Origin: Xanthoparmelia taractica
Lineage: Eukaryota; Ascomycota; Lecanoromycetes; Lecanorales; Parmeliaceae
Direction: 5' to 3'
DNA length: 64,000 nucleotides
Assembly: GCA_033085395.1 (NCBI GenBank)
Contig: JANQBS010000120.1
Coordinates: 52,506 to 116,505, forward strand
Below, one piece after another: positions 57,120-64,000 of this stretch. Positions within the stretch are counted from its first letter, which is position 1; the number at the start of each line of letters is the position of its first letter. The translations under genes were made by a program, and so were the position numbers. The notes beneath the pieces were generated by a model that saw nothing but the letters and a program-made list of their open reading frames with translations, did no database searches and was not told the origin of the DNA.

Positions 57120-59198
57120 ATTATAGAAGTATATCTTCCTTTCTAATTAGATTAGATATAAAGTTATTTAGCTATTAATATACCTTAGATATATAGAGGG
57201 ATTCTCTCACTATATTTGTAGACTATTTTGTTATCGCTATAACTTCACGAAAGAATATTAGTTTAAAGAAGTCTTCTAAGAGAAAGAGACGTATAAATAC
57301 TCTACTAAAATCACTTAAAGGTAATTCTTCGAAGAATTCTTTATTATTTAAAGCTATAGATATATCGAATACGTTTATTACTTTGGAAACGTCTCGTCTA
57401 AGACTTAATATAACGTTTTATAAATCGATAATATTAGTATTAAGACTTAATACACTCAAGTCACCTAGATAATAGCGCTCTTCGATTATTATTAATAACT
57501 TCTTTTAAGCTCTAATAGCGTCGAGTTCGCTATTAAATTAGCTTTCGAAGTCTCTTAATAATATAATATCGCTAAAGCTCTCAGCTAGTAGATAACGATC
57601 TATAGATTTAACGATATTCGATTAAATACTCGATAGCGAGAGTCTAATCCTTATATTAGAAAGTTTATACTTTAGTCGCTCTTAATCGAATTTTACTATT
57701 AAAATTTAATTAAAAATAGCGATTTAATTTAATAATTAGATAATATATAATAATATAAAGAATAGAAAAAAAAGGGCACGCGAAGAGAAGATCTTAAGAA
57801 TTATAGGCGTATAAAATAATTAATAATCTCGCTATCTAAAGAAGAGTAAAGAAGCAATTAAACTCAAATCGAGTATAAAGCTATTTAGACTTTTTATTTT
57901 TTTTAAAACCCGATAACGAGAGTGACTTACTTAGCGAGTAAGAGATAAAGTTAATATTATATAAGCTAAATATTAAATTCTTTTGAGAGGGCGAAAAGAT
58001 CGCGTTTAATATCGAAATTAAAAGGCGTACACTTAATAGTAACGATAATTCCTCACTTTATTATATATTAGATAAATAGAATAAGAAGACTCGTAAGCAT
58101 ATTATTACTTACGACTATCTATCGCGATATCGAGTCTTATTAACTATAACTTCAACATATAACTCTCTTGCTACAGTCAAATAAAGATATTTTAATATTC
58201 TAAGAGTAAGAACTGGCTAAAGCGAATATCGATAATAGTTAAATATTATTCTTTAGAAATTACTAGATTGAAAGAATAAGAAAAAGCTATAATTGAATCT
58301 AATATATCGCTACTCTCGTAATAAGTCTAATCTCGTTGAAAAAGAGCCTACTATCGTCAAAATAATATCTATAATAATTATTTATAACGATAGAACCCAG
58401 GGCAATAGAACTATCGATATCGCCAAGATCTTAATAAGCTCTTATTTTATTAAATAATTACTTCACGCTTAAACTATATAGAATAAGTCTAATCTAATTC
58501 TCGCTATAAGACGTTAAATTCGATCTCGCTAAAAGTGCGTTAAGAAGAATTATAACGCCTAGATAATATCTAAATTAATCTACTATCGCAAAGATTATAA
58601 GAGATACTTTCTTATTACGTCTTAAGATCTAATAAGCTAATTAATAGTAATTTAAATAAATAAAATCGATAAACTCACTATTAAATATTTATCTATAAGT
58701 CTTTTTGCTATTTAAGAGCGTATAGCGAAAATATAGCGAAAGAATAAGCTTAGAAAGAAGAGAAAAGAGAAAAATAATATCACGCTCTCACGTAATCGCG
58801 TAATAGCTTCAACTACTTTATCTATAACTATTATTATTTAACTATCTCCTCTACTATCAACGTCTTTTATTAACTTTCTCACGAATATTCGATTCTCTCA
58901 CCTTTAAGATAAGCTAGTTTCACGTAATTATTACGTCTCTTAATACTTAATAAGTTGATTATATAATCGTAAAATAATATTAACTTCGACTTTAGAGTAG
59001 AGAGTTTATAATTCGATATACGTGAATTTAAAAGACTTTATTAAAGATATAAAGCTAGATACTTTAATAAATAAATAGAGAGTACTAGAAGATATAAAGA
59101 AAAAGCTATTAAATAAATATTATAAGTCTTATTATATTTAGAAGTAAAAAGTCGATAATTACGAGTATAAATAAAAGAAGTTAGATATTAAATCTAAT

Positions 59199-59206
59199 AT
59201 TAAACG
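59199..59206. repeat. 8-bp target duplication, left (MITE)
   Basis: ATTAAACG, repeated exactly at 59483-59490. Confidence 0.75.
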
Positions 59207-59482
59207 TACGAGTTGGAAAGGTGTGGTATATTTGATGGTATGGGACTAGTTTTTCGAATATCATACCGAAAGGTATGGGATATCCTATACTCCCATTGGG
59301 TTTTTAATAAATATATTACGTGATATTTTTTTATATTCTAAAAATACGTAAAAAGCTTAAGCGAACGCTTATATAATTATAAAATTCTATAAATAGATTA
59401 AAAAGATATAATTTTTTAAAAAAAGTTGAAAAAAAGTTGAAAACGACTATATTCAATAGATATCACACCTTTCCGACTCGTA
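59207..59482. mobile_element. MITE with 8-bp target duplication (hAT-like)
   Basis: 276 bp bounded by inverted ends TACGAGTTGGAAAGGTGTG and the near-perfect inverse CACACCTTTCCGACTCGTA. Exact 8-bp duplications ATTAAACG flank it. Length, short TIRs and 8-bp duplication fit a non-autonomous hAT-type MITE. It has no coding capacity and is nested inside TIR element A. Confidence 0.78.
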
Positions 59483-59490
59483 ATTAAACG
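59483..59490. repeat. 8-bp target duplication, right (MITE)
   Basis: ATTAAACG, identical to 59199-59206. Confidence 0.75.
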
Positions 59491-60174
59491 TGAGTTAATT
59501 AATAATATAAAGATATTTAAGCGTAGAAAGAAATTAGATCGCGCCTTAATATATATATATATATATATATTTAATAATTTCTTTATCTCAAAGATTAGAT
59601 TCTATTCTATAATTTATTAAAAAGAATAAAAAACTAAAGTATAAATAGTAACGAGAGAAGTTTTACAACGAATTAGATAATAATAACGCGTTACTATTAA
59701 ATAACAATAAAGAGATTATATAGCTATTCTCGTAGCTATAATAAATTCTTATAAAATTATAAAATTACTCTTCTTTAATCTTCTTAGTAGTATTTATTTT
59801 CTCTTAATTTCTATAATATATCTTACTTCTTCAAAAGAGATTACCCGCGTTATATTTATTCTTCTACGCGTGAATTATAAGATTTATAAAGTTATTATAT
59901 CTTCTATCGTTAAAGAATAACATAGCTATATTTTAATATCTCTTGATTCACGTCTTTAAAATCGAAAATAAGATTTTAAGAAAAATTAAATTCGACGAGT
60001 ATAGAGATAGATATTTTAATAGTATTTCTATCTCGTAATATATGCGTATAAGCTTAAAATAATAATGCATTAAGACGTTATTACATATAATTACTAACCG
60101 AGACTTACTTCTATTATAATTATCGCAGTAAAAAAAAAACGTAATCGCGTACAAAGTCAATGAATATCTCTTAA

Positions 60175-60179
60175 GTTAC
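60175..60179. repeat. 5-bp target duplication, left (LTR element)
   Basis: GTTAC, repeated at 60862-60866. Confidence 0.75.
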
Positions 60180-60332
60180 TGTTAGGCTGTACGAAGCCAT
60201 ATGGGTACCTAGCTAGGGGTGCGCCATGTGGGCTTCATATGGGCAAATAGGGTGCGCCTTCTATGAAGCGCGGCACCCGAACCCATGAGTCATATTTTTG
60301 GCTTTATGGTACAATTGAAAAGCGCCCTCACA
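60180..60332. repeat. Left LTR of TRIM-like element
   Basis: 153 bp, starts TGTTAGGCTG and ends GCGCCCTCACA. It differs from the right LTR at about nine positions, all G here versus A there. Confidence 0.8.
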
Positions 60333-60346
60333 ATAGTATCGCGCTT

Positions 60347-60394
60347 CGGTCCGAGTCCAGCGGGTACCGTAGGGTACTCTCGGCTACACTCGGA
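60347..60394. other. Hairpin-forming inverted repeat in TRIM interior
   Basis: GGTCCGAGT is followed within 50 bp by ACTCGGACC, giving a perfect 9-bp stem with further pairing possible between GGGTACC and GGGTACTC inside the loop. It lies shortly after the left LTR. Confidence 0.6.
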
Positions 60395-60462
60395 CCAGGA
60401 ACTTCGTGGGGTGTCTAATTATTTTCGGGCGAAGCGTCGATCCGCAATAAAGCGGGGTCGTG

Positions 60463-60472
60463 GGTTCGATCC
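60463..60472 (+). promoter_or_regulatory. tRNA B-box-like sequence in TRIM interior
   Basis: GGTTCGATCC matches the RNA polymerase III B-box consensus GGTTCRANYCC closely. No complete tRNA cloverleaf or convincing A box was found nearby, so this is a similarity, not a tRNA call. Confidence 0.4.
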
Positions 60473-60708
60473 CGGCTTTGATCAAAACTTCTAGACGGGA
60501 CGGGTTGACCTCGGGTCAGAAGGGTTTGATATTGTCTAACGGGGGTGACCTCGGGGATTTAATCCTCAGGGCCCTGATAGCTCTGCCTTTAGGGGTCGTT
60601 TCGGCACTGCTGAGATTAGGATTCTAGGATCGCCAGCCCTGCCGGGGGGGGTCTAGGGTTATTGACGCTTGAGGTTGCCGGGGACGTCGCCCTAGAAGGG
60701 GAGATAAT

Positions 60709-60861
60709 TGTTAGACTATACGAAGCCATATAGATACCTAGCTAGGGGTGCGCCATGTGGGCTTCATATAAGCAAATAGGGTGCGCCTTCTATGAAGCGC
60801 GGCACCCGAACCCATGAGTCATATTTTTAGCTTTATAGTACAATTGAAAAGCGCCCTCACA
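60709..60861. repeat. Right LTR of TRIM-like element
   Basis: 153 bp, starts TGTTAGACTA and ends GCGCCCTCACA. All differences from the left LTR are G-to-A, mostly CpA-to-TpA read on the other strand. Confidence 0.8.
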
Positions 60862-60866
60862 GTTAC
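60862..60866. repeat. 5-bp target duplication, right (LTR element)
   Basis: GTTAC, identical to 60175-60179. Confidence 0.75.
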
Positions 60867-61632
60867 GAATTCTTAAAGAATAATCTATAAGAGATAGTCT
60901 TATATAGTAAACGTAGATAATAGACTTTATCTCTTTAATCGCTTAAATTCTTTATTAACTTACGATCTTATATTTAAAAAAGCTTATTCGTACTTTCTAT
61001 CGTTTATAAACGTTAATATCTAATTAATAGAGTCAACGAGCTATTTATTAATTCGCTTATAAGTCGTCGACTTATCTAGAAAGATTAATTAATTAAATCG
61101 TTAATTAGTTAGCGTAGCAAATTAATTTTTTATAGAAATACATTACGCTAATTAATAATTCTTCTTATTTGCTTATAAGATTAATTAAGACGATATAAAG
61201 TTCTTTAAATAATACTCTTATCGACGACCAGATCGAATTCGTCGAATAGTTAATAAATTAACTCGTTTAAATATAATATAGATCGCTACTCGAGATACGT
61301 GAGTAGTTATAATTTAATATATTAACTTATAATTTTAGAACGTTCGTCTAAGCTATTATTCGAAATAAAGACGATATTATATTAAATTCAAAGAGCTCTT
61401 AGCTTCTATAAGACACGAATATATATGGCGTATAAATTAGCTAGAATAACGTTATTGCTATAATTTTATTCGAACTTATTCTAAATAAGAACTCGAATAG
61501 GCGCTAAAATAGATAACGATATAATAGCGATAGCGAGACAGACGACGTGAATAACTTAGAAGGCTACGAAATAGCTATATTAACTCTAAGTAACAAATGA
61601 ATTATACACGACCTTAAATTTAAACGATTCTA

Positions 61633-61743
61633 CATCTATATATCGCGATATACCTTCTACTCTTCTTGGATAATCGTTCAAACAAAAAATAGCGGGGTGA
61701 TTCGCCAAGGCCAAGCTCCCGCATAGGGTTTTGCAAAAAAGAG
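61633..61743 (-). repeat. Right terminal inverted repeat of copy A
   Basis: Inverse of 57010-57119, ending GCAAAAAAGAG followed by TA. Confidence 0.8.
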
Positions 61744-61756
61744 TAGTGCCCTATTA

Positions 61757-63925
61757 CTCTTGTTCGTAAAATCCTATGCGGGAGCTCGGCCTTGACGGAT
61801 TACCTCGCTATTTTTTACCTGGACGATCACCCAAGAAGAGTAGGAGGTAAATCGCGATATGTGAGTGTTATAGTAGTTATTTCAGCTTTCTAATTAGATT
61901 AGAATTAAAGCTATTTAACTAGCGATATAGCACAAGCATATAAAGGGATTCTCTCACAATATTTATAGACTATATCGTCGTCGCTATAACTTCACGTAAG
62001 CGTATTAGTCCGAAGAAGTCTTCAGCGAGAAAGAGACGTGTGAATAGTATACTAGACATCAATAATAAGGGCCCTTCGTTCTTCTAAGCTACGGGAATAG
62101 ATATAATAAAGATAGATATCTCTACTACGCCTACTTCAAAGATATTCAGCCTAAGACTTATTATAATATCTCGTAAGACGACGATATCGTTATTGAGACT
62201 TAATGCATCGAAGTCGCCTGAGCGATAGCGTTCTAAGTTAATAATTAAGTCTCTATTTAATCTAATATAGTCGAGTTCGTCGCTATTAAGTTAACTATCT
62301 AAATCTTTAAATAGTATATTATTATTAGATCTCTCGATTAGTAAAAGACGTTAAAAGACGATCTTTAATTAGATGCTAATTAGCTAGAGTCTATCGCTTA
62401 TAGAACAATCGGAAATTTTATACTCTTATCGCTCTTTATAGTCTAATTTTACTATTAAAATATAAGTATCGATAGCTATATAGTCTAATACTTAGTTAAA
62501 CTTCTATATCGACTCTCAAATCGACTCGTAGACGATATACGATAACGAGAAGAATAGAAAGAAAAGAAGACGTAAGAAGGAGACTTTAAATATTATAAGA
62601 GCTTAGAATAATTAGCGATTTCGTTAGTAGAAGAATAATAAAGAATTAATCAATAGAAAGACGAAAATAAAGCTATTTAAATCTCTTATCGTTTAAAAAA
62701 ATATTATTAACGTTAAGTTGCTTAGTGTGTAAGAGTCGAAGATTATACTATATAAACTTAATATAGAGTCGTTCTAAAAGGGCGAAAAGATCGCATTTAA
62801 TATCGAGATTAAGAGATATACGCTTAATAGCGATAATTCTTTCTTACTTTATTCGCTATTAAGAGTTTAGAATAATAAGACTCGTAATTATATTACATCT
62901 CTTGATCATATCGTATATTATCGCGTCTTACTTGTTGCGATTTTATTCTATAGCTCACTTGCTGCGACTAAATAGAAGTATTTTAGTATTTTAAAGACTA
63001 AGCTTAGCGAATACGAATAGATCTTAAGTACGATTCCCGCCGAACTACTAAATTGAAAGCATAAGAAAGAGCTTCAACTTAGTCTGATATATCAATACGC
63101 TCGTAGCAAGTCTGGCGTTATCGAAAAAGAGTCTATTGCTATTAAAATAATATTTATAATAATCACTCATAGCGATAGAACTCAGGATAGTAGATCTATG
63201 AGTCTTATCGAGGTTTTAATAAGCTCAAATCTCACTAGACGACTATTTAACGCCTAGACTATAAGCGCTAATATAGATAATAATATAGCGATAGCTATAG
63301 CAACGAGGACGTGAAGGGAATAATACTATATTTAGGCATATTATAAGTAATATCTAATTCGGTTAATCTTCGAATATAGCTAATTTGAAAATATCTAAGA
63401 TCTTAGTAATTAATTCTTCTTCAACTATTTAATTACTCACTCTTATTCACTCTCAATTAAAATACGTTCTCTTATTAATTAATTCTTTTAATTATTAACT
63501 TCTTCTTCTTCTTCTTTATAATTATTTAGAATAATTAAAGATAATATAAACTAAGCAAGAGACGGGACTACGTTGCGAATATATATTACACTTTACCTTA
63601 CTACTCTACGACACCGTATTCTCTTAAGTTAATCTCGCGTGCTAAGATTTATCAATAAGTCGAATAAAGGCGTGTTTCTAACACAGTTTAGCCGTTCTAA
63701 AGCACTATATATAAGAAGTATAATCATAAAGCTTCACAATTACCTTTAAATTTTTTTTATAACTTAATTTCTAAAGATTCTATTAAATTAGCGACGTCTA
63801 TAACGTGAAGAATTATTAGAATATAAGCTATCTTATCATGAACTACGTAGGAGATCTCTAGAATCTTTATCGCAAAGGCTCGTATAATCTATAGACGTCG
63901 ATATAATAATATAGCGACGACGACT
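61757..63925. mobile_element. Second copy (B) of the same TIR transposon family, RIP-degraded
   Basis: It starts TA|CTCTTG at 61755-61757, only 13 bp after copy A, in the same orientation. Its first 110 bp match the A left repeat with CpA-to-TpA changes (for example GCAAAA to GTAAAA, AATCACC to GATTACC). Similarity to A continues through blocks such as AAAAGGGCGAAAAGATCGC (about 62775 versus about 57985) to about 63230. After that the match is unclear, so B may be internally deleted. AT-rich sequence stops at about 63925, with no matching right repeat in the window. Confidence 0.65.
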
Positions 63926-64000
63926 GTCACGGTTTTGGCATGTGCTCTCCGAATGCCAAGCCCGATGTGGATCAATGTTGCTCCGGAGAAGAGTTTTCAG
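63926..64000. other. Normal-GC sequence at window end
   Basis: Composition switches sharply back to balanced GC. It begins TGTCACGG after a GACGAC run; a TG start could mark a new LTR, but too little is visible. Confidence 0.3.

Larger units (their letters stand above)
60180..60861. mobile_element. Miniature LTR retroelement (TRIM-like)
   Basis: 682 bp made of two 153-bp direct repeats that start TG and end CA, around a 376-bp interior of normal GC content, with a 5-bp target duplication. A purine-rich stretch (AGAAGGGGAGATAA) directly precedes the right repeat and may be the polypurine tract. I see no gag or pol coding sequence and no convincing primer-binding site. This is the layout of terminal-repeat retrotransposons in miniature. 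It sits inside AT-rich, RIP-degraded DNA but is itself hardly mutated inside. Confidence 0.8.
57010..61743. mobile_element. RIP-degraded TIR DNA transposon, copy A, with nested insertions
   Basis: Both ends carry matching inverted repeats of about 110 bp (57010-57119 and 61633-61743), reading CTCTTTTTTGCAAAACCCT inward. The dinucleotide TA flanks each end (57008-57009 and 61744-61745), consistent with a TA target duplication as in Tc1/mariner/pogo-type elements. The interior is very AT-rich, full of stops and without a usable transposase frame. Removing the two nested insertions leaves about 3.76 kb, long for Tc1/mariner, so the superfamily is uncertain. Normal-GC DNA stops right at its left end. 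Confidence 0.75.

Noticed and set aside
57010..63925. CRISPR-like or satellite arrays in the AT-rich block
   Set aside because: Repeated words such as GCGATA and TCGCTA come from RIP composition bias and two homologous transposon copies, not from regular spacer arrays.

Overview
The window is nuclear DNA of a filamentous ascomycete (Pezizomycotina). Most genes carry one to three introns of 50-105 nt with GT/AG ends. Several families present are fungal (DUF3112, SEC72, fungal MARVEL, the NDUFB3-like 12 kDa complex I subunit). An extremely AT-rich block at the right end carries CpA-to-TpA changes typical of repeat-induced point mutation (RIP). I cannot fix class or genus. All exon joins were worked out by eye from splice signals and family conservation, and a few ends may be off by one or two bases.

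Left part (1-23 kb) is a mixed housekeeping and metabolic region: sulfotransferase-like protein (-), WDR70-type WD40 protein (-), complex I B12/NDUFB3 subunit (-), CCR4-NOT deadenylase POP2/CAF1 (+), copper amine oxidase (+), DUF3112 membrane protein (+), a 4-coumarate:CoA ligase-like enzyme ending in a peroxisomal SKL signal (-), a MARVEL-type membrane protein (+), a NIPA-type magnesium transporter (+) and translocon subunit SEC72 (-).

Middle part (23-35 kb) holds the most interesting locus: an ATP-grasp ligase, a sugar-phosphate cyclase of the DDGS/EEVS class and a catechol-type O-methyltransferase lie side by side. These match the three enzymes that make mycosporine UV-screening compounds from sedoheptulose 7-phosphate via 4-deoxygadusol. 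An MFS exporter lies convergent on one side. A Gfo/Idh/MocA-type oxidoreductase and then an HPP-family membrane protein lie on the other. The cyclase and methyltransferase diverge from a shared 1.35 kb upstream region.

From 35 to 44 kb come core genes: ribosome-biogenesis ATPase ARB1, then proteasome ATPase RPT2 and ubiquitin-conjugating enzyme UBC1, divergent from a shared 0.6 kb region. From 44 to 57 kb the DNA is gene-poor. It holds two predicted secreted proteins, polypyrimidine/polypurine tracts and short tandem repeats.

The last 7 kb (57010 onward) is a RIP-degraded transposon island. One complete terminal-inverted-repeat element (57010-61743, TA target) is followed head-to-tail by a second copy of the same family. 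Nested in the first are a 276-bp MITE with an 8-bp target duplication and a 682-bp miniature LTR element with 153-bp TG...CA repeats and a 5-bp target duplication. The interior of the LTR element has normal base composition, so it arrived after most of the RIP. No tRNA, rRNA or CRISPR array was found.
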